This document shows, one piece after another, positions 23,308 through 34,968 of a stretch of DNA of 64,000 nt (position 1 is its first letter; each line of letters begins with the position of its first letter). Source of the stretch: Vesta saturnalis (lineage: Eukaryota; Arthropoda; Insecta; Coleoptera; Lampyridae); assembly GCA_036346205.1 (NCBI GenBank), contig JARFJB010000762.1, positions 1,453,501 to 1,517,500 on the forward strand, in the 5' to 3' direction. The translations under genes were made by a program, and so were the position numbers. The notes under the pieces are model-generated. The model was not told where the DNA came from and did not search any database. It saw only the letters and a list, made by a program, of their open reading frames with translations.

Positions 23308-23440
23308 TAACTTTTGAACGGTCGAAACCAAGCTCAAATGAGGTCACATGAACCATTTTTAGGGATAAACTGGAATTGAAAGATAACTTTTTGAACGGTC
23401 AAAATCGAGGTCAAATAAGGTCACATGAACAATTTTATAT
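23308..23440 (+). repeat. Two copies of a ~65-bp direct repeat
   Basis: CTTTTGAACGGTCGAAACCAAG followed by CTCAAATGAGGTCACATGAAC recurs about 80 bp later as CTTTTTGAACGGTCAAAATC and GTCAAATAAGGTCACATGAAC. Each carries TCAAATNAGGTCA, which resembles a nuclear-receptor half-site with extension; this is only a sequence resemblance. Confidence 0.65.
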
Positions 23441-23559
23441 GTTTGCAAGGTTAAGCGGTATTTGGTGGGGAAGTTGAAAAGGGGCAATGACAATGTATTT
23501 TTTATTTCTTAAAATGTTATTATGATGTCTTAAGTTTTCACGATTATTATGGTACACCG

Positions 23560-23655
23560 AGGTATTATCCACAAGTAGAATTCGGTGTATATTTCACGGC
23601 ATTTTGGAGGAATTGAAGGCGTTGTTGGTAGTTATCAGCATTACATGATTTTGCT
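23560..23655 (+). repeat. Dispersed repeat, partner at 44640-44735
   Basis: ATTCGGTGTATATTTCACGGCATTTTGGAG, GAA.TGAAGGCGTTG and TCAGCATTAC correspond to ATTCGGTGCACATTTTACTGGCATTTTGGGAG, GAAAGCGTTG and TCAGCATTAC near 44645-44725. Key shared words are given in order. No coding signal. Confidence 0.6.
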
Positions 23656-24279
23656 GGATTGCCAAATGAGGACGACTTCTAGACGCGAATGCTCAAGAGA
23701 GAAGTGAATAAACAAAACTGTGAGTTGTGTGGTACTGAGAACCCTCGACAAATTTCCAAAAACATGCCAACAATCAAAATGTTACTGTTTGGTGACGTGT
23801 AATAGTCACACAGAGATCATTTATCTGGCCACGTTCAGTGAAGATCAAACGGGTATATTAGAAATCTGATGCGGTCACTTACGCTTGTGACATTTTGCAT
23901 TAGAAAAGGTTAGAAGAACTGAATCAACCATAAAACGCTCTTTGATTTAATGTTGATGGTTTTCACGTATCCACAAAAGGTGTTCTGGTTTCGTAGTTTT
24001 AGGGGAGTCTGAAGTTTGCACTCCGACATTGAAATTTCGTAGTTTCAGCTTTATATTGAAGAGATTTAGTGTCCTACTGTGTCCTGTGTGTGTAAATAAA
24101 AATTTTAGTGTAACAAGAAATTGATTTTGAGATACAATTGTTTAGACCACTTACATTTCTAGACGTAATGAAAAGTTCCGGATAGTAAATAAAGAAGAAT
24201 GGTGTGGTCGAATTAAACAATTATTCAAGTTTCAAGTGCGTTGATTAGAACGTTTTCTGTTTTGCCGGCATCCGGAGTT

Positions 24280-24675
24280 TCGGGCGATTCGTCCAGAACT
24301 GTTCGTCCGCGGACGGTTCGTGCAGCGGACTGTTCGTCCTTAGGACGTTTAACTAAAAAAAATGGTCATTTCTAACAAGATTTTTGAAGAGAAAACAAAA
24401 ATATTTCAACTTTATTATCAGTGCGATAAATGTACAATTTCCCTTATATAAAGTAATACTTCGGCATTGACATAGCCGGTTACTACTCGCGGGTAGCTTA
24501 GGTTTGGTTAGGTATATTTCAAAATGTGTATAAGTACTAGTTCAATATTTTAATAAAATGCTTTTACTAAAAAAATACTTTTCCCTGGATGAACCGTCCG
24601 CTGGATGAACTATCCGCTGTACGAATAGTCCGGGGACGAACAGTCCTGAACGAACCGACCTGGGACGAAACGTCC
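24280..24675. mobile_element. MITE with inverted arrays of GGACGAACnGTCC iterons
   Basis: The left end (24285-24350) holds at least four units of GTTCGTCC type. The right end (24592-24672) holds about six units of GGACGAAC/GGATGAAC type in the opposite orientation, spaced about 15-16 bp, for example GGATGAACCGTCC, GGACGAACAGTCC and GGACGAAACGTCC. The core (24350-24590) is AT-rich and non-coding. Inverted terminal arrays of short repeats are typical of Foldback-like or other MITEs whose transposase binds iterated sites. The family is not identified. Confidence 0.65.
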
Positions 24676-24689
24676 TAGAATCGTTATAT

Positions 24690-25450
24690 TATAAATTGAA
24701 AGTTCCAGTAGTTCTGGCACAAGTTTTACCTAGCATTCTTACAGTTCTAAAGAAAACTATGAAGGATGTAAGCAATCCCCTCGCCCAAAATATAAAGTTA
24801 CCCGAACGTCTATTCGAAAATTTTCCATTTTGTCAAAAATTATTTATTAAAGGACAGCAATTTTAGACAATATTCTTACAATTCTGGAGAAAACTGAGGG
24901 ACGCAAGTGATCCCATTGCGCATATAAATTTATCCGACTTTAAAGAACGTCGATTCGAAAGTTTTCTGTTTTGTCGAAACTTATTATTTTATAGTTTCAC
25001 TAGTTTTGGTATGAGCTTTACCTTGTATTCTTAGAAACTATTATGACAGTAAAAGTTATTCGGCTCTAAAGAACATTAATTTGCAATTTTTCTTTTCGAT
25101 GTTTTTTAAACTGGAAAAACGTTTCATTGTGGGACTCTTGCGGTCATAATGGTTTCCTTAAAAACTCTATCAATACCAGAACTAACGCTTCTACCAGAAC
25201 TACCGATACTCTAAAAAAACAATTTTTTTCCAAAACACCTTTTTTTCCTTAAACTAATCATTTTCATTGTGCTATCGGATCATTTTTCACTCCCTTTGTC
25301 CCAATATGGATTCGCTCGCACATTAAAAATATAGACTACAGAAAAATGCTAGCGAAAACTCTGCCAGAAGTACTAAAACGCTGAGAAATAATTTATAATT
25401 TGCGCCAAAACAATTCTAGCTAGAACTTGTACTGCAACTACTGGAGTTAT
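24690..25450. repeat. Tandem-like repeats with AGTTCTGGnA words
   Basis: Units near 24695, 24865 and 25005 share GTTCCAGTAGTTCTGGCAnnA-type starts or TTCACTAGTTTTGGTA, TTCTTACA(G/A)TTCT, AAAACT(A/G)TGA.GGA(T/C)G(T/C)AAG, ACGTC.ATTCGAAA and TTTTGTC.AAA. Unit length is about 170 bp. The words resemble those at 61.0-64 kb. Confidence 0.6.
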
Positions 25451-25988
25451 GAAGAAATAAATTTCGCGAAACCAATTTTTTTTCCAATCGACGTTCGATA
25501 AAGTTGAATAAGGGGAACTGAAATGATCATAAATAATATTTCAATGAAATTTGAGCGTAATGCTTTGGAAGTAACTCTTACTGGAAAAAAATCAGACACA
25601 CTTCAAAACTATTCCATCCGGAGTTTTTCAACATTTTTTGCAGTATTAAATTGTTTTTATTTATTATACATTACATATGACTAGTACATACAGAAACAGA
25701 CCAAATGTGTCAATCAGAACTCAAAGTTGATAGTTTTCGATATATTCGCAAATGGTGGTTAAGGGACTATTCTTAAAGGTCCTTTTTATGACTTGCCACT
25801 CTATAGAAAAATGGGTAACATTGAATAAACCGTAAAAACCTCTAAACATTTTGGCATAAAATAAACAGTTTCCGAGATATTTAGTGTTGCCTGAAAATCT
25901 TCAAACGAGGTCATTACCACTATTAAATGTTAAACAGTTTAAAATGTGAAGGTTCGTTTCGCTTGAGCAATGTAAGACACGATGTGTA
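25451..25988. other. Non-coding; probably the lost 5' part of the piggyBac copy
   Basis: No piggyBac N-terminal motif and no TTAACCCTGCAG left terminus were found here. Confidence 0.35.
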
Positions 25989-26758
25989 ATGAGAATGGCA
26001 CGTCTAGTGGTGGGCGAAAACATCAATATAACAATGGACAACTGGTTTTCATCTCTTAGAGTTGCAAAAGAACTGTTTCAAAATAGAATCACTATGGTTG
26101 CTACAGTACGAAAGGATAAAAGAGAAGTACCTCGAGAATTTCGCATTTCAAGAGGAAACCCAACATGCTCTTCTAAATTTGGCTTCCACCCACAATGCAC
26201 ACTGGTTTCGTATGTGCCTAAACCTAATAAAGTGGTTGTTTTGATGTCCACGATGCATAATGTCGCGACGATAGATGCCGAGATAGAGCTAGTCAAAAGC
26301 CATAAATTATAACGTATTGTAATCGTACGAAAAATGGTGTGGACCTAGTAGATAAGATGTGCTCCCTCTATGACGTATCCAGAAATTCAAGAAGATGGCG
26401 TCTAACTGTTTTCTTCGACTTACTAAATCTTAGCGCACTCAACCCGTTATGCATTTATACCGCAAATAAAAACTACGAGAGTCTTCGCCGGCGTGACTTC
26501 CTCATTGACTTGTCTCTGGCTTGGATGAAACCCCTAGCTCGTCGAAGGTTGGACACAAAAACATTACCACGAAAGCTATCATTCAAAATCAAAGACTTTC
26601 TTTGCATTCTTCAACCAGAAAACCAGCCAACAACATCGTCACCAACACCAAGATCTTCCATCGGCCGCACTAGAAAACTGTGCAATGTATGCAAAAAGTT
26701 TATTTGTGGCGATCATTCCAAGATTGTATGTCTATCTTGTTTGGAAAGCACCAATTAG
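25989..26758 (+). pseudogene. piggyBac transposase (DDE_Tnp_1_7), 5'-truncated
   Basis: Residues of the first open part read NITMDNWFSSLRVAKELF (second catalytic Asp), then TMVATVRKDKREVP and TLVSYVPKPNKVVVLMSTMH. A frameshift near 26310 leads to YCNRTKNGVDLVDKMCSLY (third catalytic Asp) and RRWRLTVFFDLLN. A cysteine-rich end follows, CNVCKKFICGDH then CLSCLE, the piggyBac C-terminal zinc-binding module. About 250 of the usual near-600 residues remain; the N-terminal and first-Asp regions are absent. Its 3' terminus can be followed to 29378 across a second piggyBac inserted at 27013-29345. Confidence 0.85.
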
Positions 26759-27008
26759 AATTAGTTTTTTGAAATATTTTTTTTTGTGATTTCAATCAGA
26801 CTGAAGTATGTCATTTTTAGTGCCATATAAGAAGGTTTTAATTTTTGTTAATTATTTTTAACATGGAGGTTCTGTTTAGTTTTTGTTGATTATTTCTATT
26901 AAAAAACATTATAAGAATAAGACTGTAATACCAGATATAAAGATTTTAAGCTTACGTGACGTTTTATTTCAATTTGTAAATGGTCTACATATGTAATCCA
27001 CGCGCCAC
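26759..27008 (+). other. 3' UTR and subterminal region of the first piggyBac
   Basis: AT-rich sequence from the transposase stop to the TTAA at 27009-27012. It continues after the nested element at 29346-29378, ending GGACCACTGCAGGG then TTAA at 29379-29382. The piece 29350-29378 is therefore the outer terminus of this older element. Confidence 0.6.
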
Positions 27009-27093
27009 TTAACCCTTTCGTTGCTTGACTAGGCTCAGGGTCTGAAAGGTATTATCTCAATTATCGGTTTTAAATTTATTCTTCTGTGCTTTG

Positions 27094-27097
<4 letters not shown>

Positions 27098-27139
<42 letters not shown>
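27098..27139. repeat. (AT)n microsatellite
   Basis: About 21 AT dinucleotides inside the piggyBac 3' region. Confidence 0.9.
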
Positions 27140-27142
<3 letters not shown>

Positions 27143-27589
27143 CATTATTATTCTAAAATGTAACAAAATTGCAGTGACGGCTTTTGACACCATCAGTTTC
27201 TACCAATGAATTTACTCATATAGGCTAATGACGTCAAAAGACGTCATTACAATTTTTGTCAGATATGATGTTTATAGGATAACACTGATATGAAACGTCA
27301 TATAGAATATATATTTATAATATTTGGAGCACGAAATATAAGTACAAATAAAGTAAAAGGAAAATTCTTCATATTGCAATAAAATAAACATTCATTATAC
27401 CGAAGCAAAATAGTCAAAAAGAGAAAAGCAATTTTTGAACAAAAATAAAATAGCATGCTCTGTTTACAAAATCATTAATACATAACTAAAACAAATAACA
27501 CAACAGGAAAATTAATGCAAAAACATGTCAACCGGAAACTTCTTCATGGTGTAATCTGAAGAAAGGTTCACTATAATGTACAAGGTTGG

Positions 27590-29075
27590 TTGTTCCGGGC
27601 ACGCCGGACAGTAAAAAAACTGTTTCCCTACGAATTTTATTACTTTTTAGACAGAATCTTCACCCTCAGTGTCCGTGCTCCTTAGTAGCTGGATTTTTTG
27701 GTATAGTGTGTTCTACAGGAAGTTTAATACGTACTATAGTACTGGTCGGTGGCAGAAGAGATCCTATAACCGCCAGGCGAAAGTCGTACCAGGGGATGCG
27801 CGGAGTTTCATATTTTCGATGTAGGAAATAAGAATTCATCAACAACATTTGTATGATGTGAATCCCCAGTTTTTTTATACCACCGTATACTCTTACGCTC
27901 ACATGGGTAGTATGCAATCATCTGGTCTTTTTGTCAACACTGCCCATAATTCCGCCTGAACAACGGGCTATGGATTCACCTTTTTTCAGTTTGGCATTTT
28001 TTACATCTACTGGATTTTGTTTCCTGTCAAGTCGCAAAGTTCCTGTGCAATAAGTTGCACACGATAACAATTTTGTCATCAGGTCATAACTGTTATAAGA
28101 ATTATCTAAAAACACACAAATGTCCAACATCTAACGTTTCTTCCATCAGATGTAAAACTTCGTTGGCCGCATGTCCCTTCCCTCCATAATCATCTAGAAC
28201 GCCAGTATAAACTGCAAATTATATTATCGTACCATCAGGCTCAGTCAAAACGTATAATTTCAGACCATATTTATGCATTTTATTTTTTATATATTATCTG
28301 AATAGGAGCCTTCCTTTCCAGAACACCATTGACTCGCCTAAAGATAACTTTTGACCTGGATAATAAATTTCGATCATTTTTTTATTAAAATAATTTATCA
28401 GGGGACGTATTTTGAATAAGCGATCGGTTGGGTTTTGATGTCCTCTTGCTGGATTCTTTTAAAAATGTAGGCAGCGTAAAATGACCATAAATCTATCGTG
28501 ACTTATTTGAATGGAAATTCCAGTGATATTAAAAAGATAATGTCTTCCAATAATCTTGTAATCTGTTGAGAGGAATAGTGTCCATATGCAGAATTATGCC
28601 AATAAACTTGCGCATTTCTTCTACACTTACATCATGCCAACGCGTAATACGGGAATGTTCACCTGTATTTTCCTGTAGAAACACTTTGGTGGCGTAACGG
28701 TTCATTTCAGTTATAACAATACTTAAGAACTCGTCATCAACTACAAGGTTGAAATAATCTTCAGGAGTATTACCTAAAAATGATCTAGTTATAAATGAAA
28801 AACAACAAAACTACGAATAATTTACCATTACGGTGTTTTAATAATACCCTTTGTTTCGTAAACGGAGTTTGTCTAATATTTTGTACCGATGACCAATTTG
28901 GTATATTTAATTCAGCCACAACAGAATATGGTATATTTACAACATGCGAAGAAGTGTACACATCTGCTACTTCACTCCTGCCGAGCTCATCTCCCGAACC
29001 ACTATCGTCTGATTCGCCATCCTCATTCGAATCTTCTGTGAAGTGAGGGTCAGCAATATCGTCATCAGAATGCAT
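27590..29075 (-). pseudogene. piggyBac transposase of the nested element
   Basis: An acidic N-terminus starts MHSDDDIADPHF and has the usual EDSNEDGESDDSGSGDE stretch. Next comes EDYFNLVVDDEFLSIVITEM, ITRWHDVSVEEMRKFIGIIL, a frame-broken middle, then FLDNSYNSYDLMTKLL (the second catalytic Asp), TYCTGTLRLDRKQNP and AKLKKGESIARCSGGIM. The segment that should carry the third Asp is missing between SVDKKTR and GGIKKLGIHIIQML. It ends YDFRLAVIGSLLPP, and a degraded Cys-rich tail (CPACPEQP) near 27590. Many stops. The N-terminal 96 residues are still open. Confidence 0.85.
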
Positions 29076-29404
29076 AAGTATATTTTCTAGCTCTTACAAG
29101 GACAAAAGACGAGTGTTCTTCCATTTGCACTGTCTTTTTGGCTTCGATGGGCTTTCTTGCACCCTCGACATGATAAACAGGAACTACGGGTATTTCCCAA
29201 CTTTTCTAACCTTTAACTACAGGCTCACCAAAGCACAAACACTCTCGCCCGCAACTACATCAATACTGCTCAAAGCAAATCGTTTGTGTCAGGAGCGTCG
29301 AAAGTGCGCGCATGACGTCTTTTGACGTCGTCAGCACTGAAAGGGTTAAGTAGTTTTTTAGATCGGACCACTGCAGGGTTAATGGGAATTATTCCAACAG
29401 TTTC

Positions 29405-29510
29405 ATTTTATCTGTGTGTGGGTGCGGAGCAGGTGCGTGGGGGTGCGCGCGTGCGCGAGTGCGTGCGTGCGCACGTGCGTGCGCGCGTGTGTATGGATGT
29501 ATGTTAGTAT
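29405..29510. repeat. GT/GC-rich microsatellite
   Basis: Interrupted (GTGC)n/(GT)n tract. It sits at the 3' side of the dispersed repeat described for 29510-29745, whose partner copy ends in ACATACATTCACATACACA. Confidence 0.85.
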
Positions 29511-29745
29511 CCATGATAAGTCCAGAACTAAAATACCGACGTACTTAAAATTTTGTATTTAAGCTTATTTTCATTTGGCATAGAGCTGATTCGATGTTGG
29601 GAGAAATCCAGCGGCGAAGAGGGGGGATTCATTCGGGTCAGTTTTTAGTTGTTATCAAATATATCTTAAAAGCTGCATATTTCAAAATACCCAGATATAG
29701 ACCTTAAACGTATAGATTAATTATGTTCTATGCAATTTTTTGATG
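29511..29745 (-). repeat. Dispersed retroposon-like repeat, partner at 62687-62945
   Basis: On the minus strand it reads TGCATAGAACAT, AGGTCTATATCTGGGTAT, GAAATATGCAGCTTTT, AAAAACTGACCC, CGCTGGATTTCTCCC, ATCAGCTCTATGCCA, AAGCTTAAATA, TTTTAAGTACGTCGGTATTT, GTTCTGGACTTAT and a simple-sequence ACATACATCCATACACACG tail. The copy at 62687-62945 has every block in the same order. A 3' end with a degenerate ACAT tail suggests an RTE-type LINE or its SINE; that is inference. Confidence 0.65.
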
Positions 29746-30049
29746 AGACGCATAATTTAGCGGTAAAAAAATTCCTACGGTAGAATGTAAGTGTTAGTTC
29801 AAATTTTTTCATCTGAATAACGATTAATTTTATAAAAAAAGTGTAGACGTATTTTTTAAAGAAAATTTAATTTTACACAAATTTTCTTGGACGTTTTTTT
29901 AATGTAAAGCGAAACAAATGTAAAAATTAAATAAATATGATTGAAAACGCTGAGGCTGTATTGTCGATGTTTTTATAGAAGCGAGCGGCTATGGAATTTG
30001 TTTTTACCATAAATATATTTATGTCTATGAATGTCTATGTGATGTGATG

Positions 30050-30225
30050 TTTTAAACGTCATTCTGACGTAGATTGTTGTTTTTGTTTTAACAATGTTGC
30101 CTGTTTTCGTTATGAACGTATAAAAAAGAGGTTGCAAAATTGAAATCCAAATTATTTCATTTCTTTTAATTTAAATTTTGTAGGTTGGAAGGTCGTGTGG
30201 TGTTCCACACCAGATATTTTTTTAT
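30050..30225 (+). repeat. Dispersed repeat, partner at 63110-63290
   Basis: TTTTAAACGTC, TGACGTAGATTGTTNTTTTTGTTTT, AAAGGTTGCA/AGAGGTTGCA, TCATTTCTTTTAATTT, ATTTTGTAGG.TGGAAG.TCGTG and TGGTGTTCCACACC are shared by both copies in order. Confidence 0.75.
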
Positions 30226-31699
30226 CTTGTTTGGAACATGCTTTATAACCATATGTTATTTTTGAAAATCAGATGGGTCAAGTTATTCAATTTTTTTTAG
30301 AAAATCTTATAAAAAATCATAACTGTATAGTTCATGCAAATTAGCTATAACCTTCAAGGTTAAAATAAATATGCAGAAGAATAGGGGAGAGTAGTTAGTA
30401 TTCAACTAGTTTTCCATTTAAAGCTAACTCTTTTTGCTAACGTGCATTCGGCCTTGATGGTTGCTACAAAAACTGTTTTTACTAATGTTTGTTAATCAAA
30501 TTATAGTAGAGGCAATGGTCTGTTGCGCAAAGTACGCGAAAATTATATGCAGTAATAAAATATTGTATACTACTATAGGCAATTATTTGATTTTATCAAA
30601 TGTATTTTTGTCAGGTTTAGAAGCCTTATTGCGTATGATTTAAAATGACGTATGTGTGATTTTTTATAGCTACATGAATTGTATGTAAGTATCCTAATGC
30701 TAATCAATATTAATGATCATTTGTTCTGCGTTTAATTATAATTTGTGAAACTGAAATCCTAATTATTTAGTTTAGGTATACAAAGTCATACAAAGTGTTA
30801 AAGCGTATGCAAAGGCGCTGCTAACCGTGACAAAAAATATAAAAATAGTTAGTGTCCATACCATATCGGTTAATTCCCTCACTGAATAATTCATTTTTTT
30901 TTCAGAAGCAAATATAATCTCTCAAAATAATAAACTATTAAATCTAATTCTGACACAGATCGTGAAATTATACTATATATTTTTTATTTCCTGATGTAGT
31001 TCGTTTAGGTATTATGAAACCGTGTGTAACAAGGTAACAAGGATGCTAACCGTGACGAAACACAGGGTGTGCCATTCGAATAAATCAAGTTATTGGCCAT
31101 TGATGTATGGAATGCTCGTGAAATCCCTATATATTTTAGATAGCATTGATGCAGGTTTCAGATCAGACTACCTTTACCATAATTTGCATAATAAATGTTA
31201 GTAAATTTAAAAAACTTTTTTGAAAAGCTGATTTTTCATAAAGTTTTTTATAAATTTGAATAAGGTGGCACGCAACATCCCAGACAATTCAAAATTCAAA
31301 ATTTTTTCTCGTAATTTTTAACACAGTTGAGTTTATTTGCTTCTTTTGGTCAATTTTGCTTGTAGTTCTGGAGAAATTAATTGGTTTGCCCTGTATAACG
31401 GATATCAAAAATATGTGATACTAACATTTCGATTTTTTACTTGTAGTATGTACAAGTATGAGCCAGCTGCCTCATTTGTGTTTAATGTACTTACTATACG
31501 ACATATCACAAAAAAACAGGGTGGCCTAGTTGCACAACACGGAAGAGAATACACGCGACAATATATAAAGCAGCAATTAGAGTTATAATAATATACGTAT
31601 CAAAAACGTGGCGACATGTGCTTAAATGAACAAACAAGTTATGGTTACACTCGGAACTCATTCGAGTGTGTGTCTATAGCGAATTTCCCCGTTGGGATG
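30226..31699. other. Non-coding stretch
   Basis: An ACAGGGTGTGCCATTCGAATA sequence near 31063 resembles Tc1/mariner-type termini, but no partner was found. The open frame at 31337-31588 has no recognisable motif. Confidence 0.35.
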
Positions 31700-32400
31700 A
31701 TAAATAGGACTCTAACTTGTGCGTAGATGCAAAACTACACATACTAATTCCATTCATAAATAGCGATTTTGACACCTCTTGGCAAAAAAAAGGTGGTCAC
31801 AAAAAAGTATAACGTTCACCTATTGAGCATTGGTGCAATTCCTTTGAACGTTTTTACAAAGAAATTGGTGCATAGATAACAATGGTCAAAATCCATTTGG
31901 TCATTCAAAATATAAAGTGCCCAGGGTATTCTAATGTATATATGTTCAAAATTTCAGCACGATTGCCAAAAACGGGAAGTCATGAGAGAAATAATACAAT
32001 TACGGCTTTTGCGATGGATTTTCGACCCTGGTATGGTCCCAAAATGCTTGGTTACTTGTCTGACTATGTATGGTATCATATGACGAAACTCTGTTCAAAA
32101 ATAATCAAAATTCGAGGAAAAGATAACATGTACATAAATCATTCAGTACACAGAGTGAGCATAATAGTGTCAATGCATTGTTCACTAAATAACGATTTTG
32201 ACATCCGTGTAATTACTGAAAATGTGAAATGTTCGGGGTATTATAATGAATCTATGTACAAAATTTCAGTTTGATCGGTAAAAAAATGGGAAAAGTCACG
32301 CTTTTGCAGTGGGTTTTCGACCCTGATGAGAACCCAAAGCATCTGATCCAAAAATCCTTGGTTATGCGCCTTACCATATAGATCTATTCACGAAGTAAGC
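31700..32400 (+). repeat. Two diverged direct copies of a ~320-bp unit
   Basis: Unit 1 near 31755-32060 and unit 2 near 32180-32390 share AATAGCGATTTTGACA / AATAACGATTTTGACA, GGGTATT.TAATG, TGT.CAAAATTTCAG, GATTGCCAAAAACGGGAA / GATCGGTAAAAAAATGGGAA, CTTTTGCGATGGATTTTCGA / CTTTTGCAGTGGGTTTTCGA, CCCTG and CTTGGTTA. The 130-codon open frame in unit 1 is not supported by any family. Confidence 0.7.
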
Positions 32401-32939
32401 ACAATCTTTGGGAAATGTGCTAAAATGTGAGAAAGAAGTAAAAAGTGAATATGTAACAGCGAGAAAAAAAGAGGTCATGGGTTAAACCGCAGAAAGAACA
32501 ATGATATCAAATAAAATCCAAGCGTACTATAAGCAATCTGGTGATCTTTAACTTTTATGTCTTGTTCAGTGGGGGCGCGAATTCTCTCTAAACGCGTTGT
32601 AGCGTATCACGATTCACGGAGCTCGCCGCTGTTGTTACTAAAATAAATCCATAGCGGGGAATTTGAAATCCATTGCAAAGATCCCTATCTTAGATATTTG
32701 GAAAATAGTAAAACTACTACGCTGTATATAACGGTCCGACATTAAAAAGTGTTACAAAAGAAAAGAATGTTAAAAATAATGATCATAATGTGTAAACGTT
32801 AAATAGACTACTCGACACTCTCCAGTTCCTCCTTGATATGGTTTCATCTTTATTGGCATACATTATTTTGTTTTTGATAGCCATAATTGCCTTTCTCTGT
32901 TCCGCGTTTAGAAACTCGTCATTCTAATACGGACTTTGA

Positions 32940-33795
32940 TGTAGAATGATCTTAATTCTAGCACAATTTTTGGAAACGAGAGATTGTTGTGTCAGTTACA
33001 TTAATTATAAGAGTAGATGTGGAGATGTACGTGTTAGTAGTTTTTCGGGAAACCTTTGATTTGCTCTCACGAACTGCTGCCGCAAATAACAGTATTTCCC
33101 AAATCTCTGTTTCAAGATAAGTGAAGTTCCATAAGTGGCATCCATACAACGTGCAATTACTTCACGAACTAAATGAAGATGATTGTTGAATTCAGTTTTG
33201 TGAGGAACTGATGGTACTTTGCAAATCGGATGAGCGCTTTGCATACCGAATTTTATTTAGCGACGAAACAACTTTTTGTCTAAACGGGGCCGATAACAAA
33301 CAAAACAATCGCTATTAGTCTGGCACGGACCACTAATATAGAATTTACAGAAAAACTAAATGTGTGGGCTGAAATAATAGGTGACCGAATTGTGGAGTCT
33401 GTTTTCATTGATGGGCCATTAGCACATCCAAAGTACTTGGATCTACTACGGGATGAACTGATTCTGGCATTGGCGGTACTTTATCCAAACGAAATGTTAT
33501 GGTTCAAATAGGAGGGAGCTCCATCACATTTATATCACACCTAAATGGTGTGTTCGAAAACAGGTGGATTGGCAGGAGAAAATTTATCGGTCGGCCCGGT
33601 CATCAGATTTAATGTATTACATGTACACTTATGAGGATATACCAAAAGTAAACTGAACTTCAATCGGCCAAGTAGTGCCGAACAGTTAAAGCAGAGGATT
33701 CGGGAAGAAGTGAGCGTAATACAGCCAGAAAATTTGCGCGATGTTTATTCTAATTTTCGAGCACGATTAGCGTTCCGATCTTCACTTTGAACATT
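32940..33795 (+). pseudogene. IS630/Tc1/mariner transposase, decayed
   Basis: Plus strand: NNSISQISVSR then KWHPYNVQLLHELNEDD (second HTH and linker), QFCEELMVLCKSDERFAYRI, LFSDETTFCLNGADNKQNNR (first catalytic Asp intact), KLNVWAEIIGDRI-like, FIDGPLAHPKYLDLLRDEL and LAVLYPNEMLWF. The second catalytic site is lost (stop and EGAPSH where relatives have QDGAPPH). Then NRWIGR, a degraded third site, and FNRPSSAEQLKQRIREEVSV, PENLRDVYSNFRARLAF. No TIRs were found. The motif ETTFCLNG places it near the elements at 10.6, 36.4 and 37.7 kb rather than mariner proper. Confidence 0.7.
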
Positions 33796-34968
33796 TACTG
33801 TAAAGTATTAAATTTTTAAAGGACGTAGTTCACTTAGTTTACTAAAGTTGATGCAATAGACCTTTTTCCCATCTTAAAACAATATCTCAAAACGATTGGT
33901 TTGAAGGGCATAGTGTCAGACACTGCTGAAAATGGAAATATATAATCTATCTAAAAATGCAAACAAATTTGGTGTAGCTCAAAACAGAATGACAGAGTTT
34001 CCTAGGCTAAGACGTAGAAGCAGTCTATGCACGCGAAATTTCATAACCAGATGATTCTTCTAGAATTCGTTTGTTTCAAGTTTGAATTGTTGTTTTAATC
34101 TACTACATATTCGCACACATCCATGGCAAGTGACGAAAATCCGATGTTGAGCTCACACAGGAACGTACTGTTTCTTGAACATTACCTGAAAGATTTGCAA
34201 ACAGTTCTTCCTATTGTAATGACTTTCTCCTACTTTTTCCTACATTATTGTCTGATTTGGTATAAGACTTATTTTACAAAAATCAGCACAAGCCCTTTTG
34301 AACCAGGGTTGAGTATACGAGTGCCCTATACGATTTTGTTTTTTGGTAATCACTACATTTGACTGACTTAAAAGACTACCAGGTTCTATCAGTGTTGTGA
34401 ACAATAGAGGAATTAGGGACAATAGTAGTTATTTCTATTAGACAATGCTCAGATAGACCTAGTGGAGAAAGAACTGAAATCTAATAGTACATTATAGTAC
34501 ACCATTCACCTTGATATCATTATTATTATTATTGTAAGATTTTTGTGATTTCCGTAACTTTTCAGCCCAACAGTTTTATAACAAACGCAAGGCATCAAAT
34601 CTCATTTTGGAGTTAAAAACCAGTACCAAGACAGCATTATTATTCATTCTGATACCATCAGTTGTTAACAGGTTTTAGTGGTTTTCTTTATAAAAATATA
34701 AAAAATACGAGCAACAACTGTCATTTTAGGGTAGCAAAGTAGCACCAAATTGGCACCAAGTCATGATACATAAATGATTTCAATGCAATTGTTGGTTCAC
34801 TACTTGTACAATTAATTTCAAAATTCTGTAGCAAAAAATGTTTTATGGTGTAAACATGCCTTCTATGAAGGAAATTTCATTTTGGTGTGGGACAGTCGTT
34901 TTATAGAAGCTTTGTTGAGGAGACACTTTATGAGGTATACAGAATCTTTAAAAATGGGAAATATAATA
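33796..34968. other. Non-coding stretch
   Basis: No supported gene. A short (TAT)n tract is at 34520-34535. Confidence 0.4.

Larger units (their letters stand above)
27013..29345 (-). mobile_element. Second piggyBac element, full length, nested in the first
   Basis: This is a 2333-bp element between TTAA at 27009-27012 and TTAA at 29346-29349. Ends read CCCTTTCGTTGCTTGAC (left) and, on the minus strand, CCCTTTCAGTGCTGACGAC (right). Subterminal copies of the palindromic GACGTC-TTTT/AAAA-GACGTC motif occur at both ends (27229-27244 and 29314-29329). Contains a decayed transposase on the minus strand. Confidence 0.85.

Noticed and set aside
23308..23440. Nuclear-receptor response element pair
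   Set aside because: TCAAATNAGGTCA resembles a half-site, but it is simply part of a 65-bp direct duplication with no promoter context.
31882..32274. 130-codon open frame as a gene
   Set aside because: It lies in one unit of a direct repeat, the second unit is broken, and no family motif was seen.
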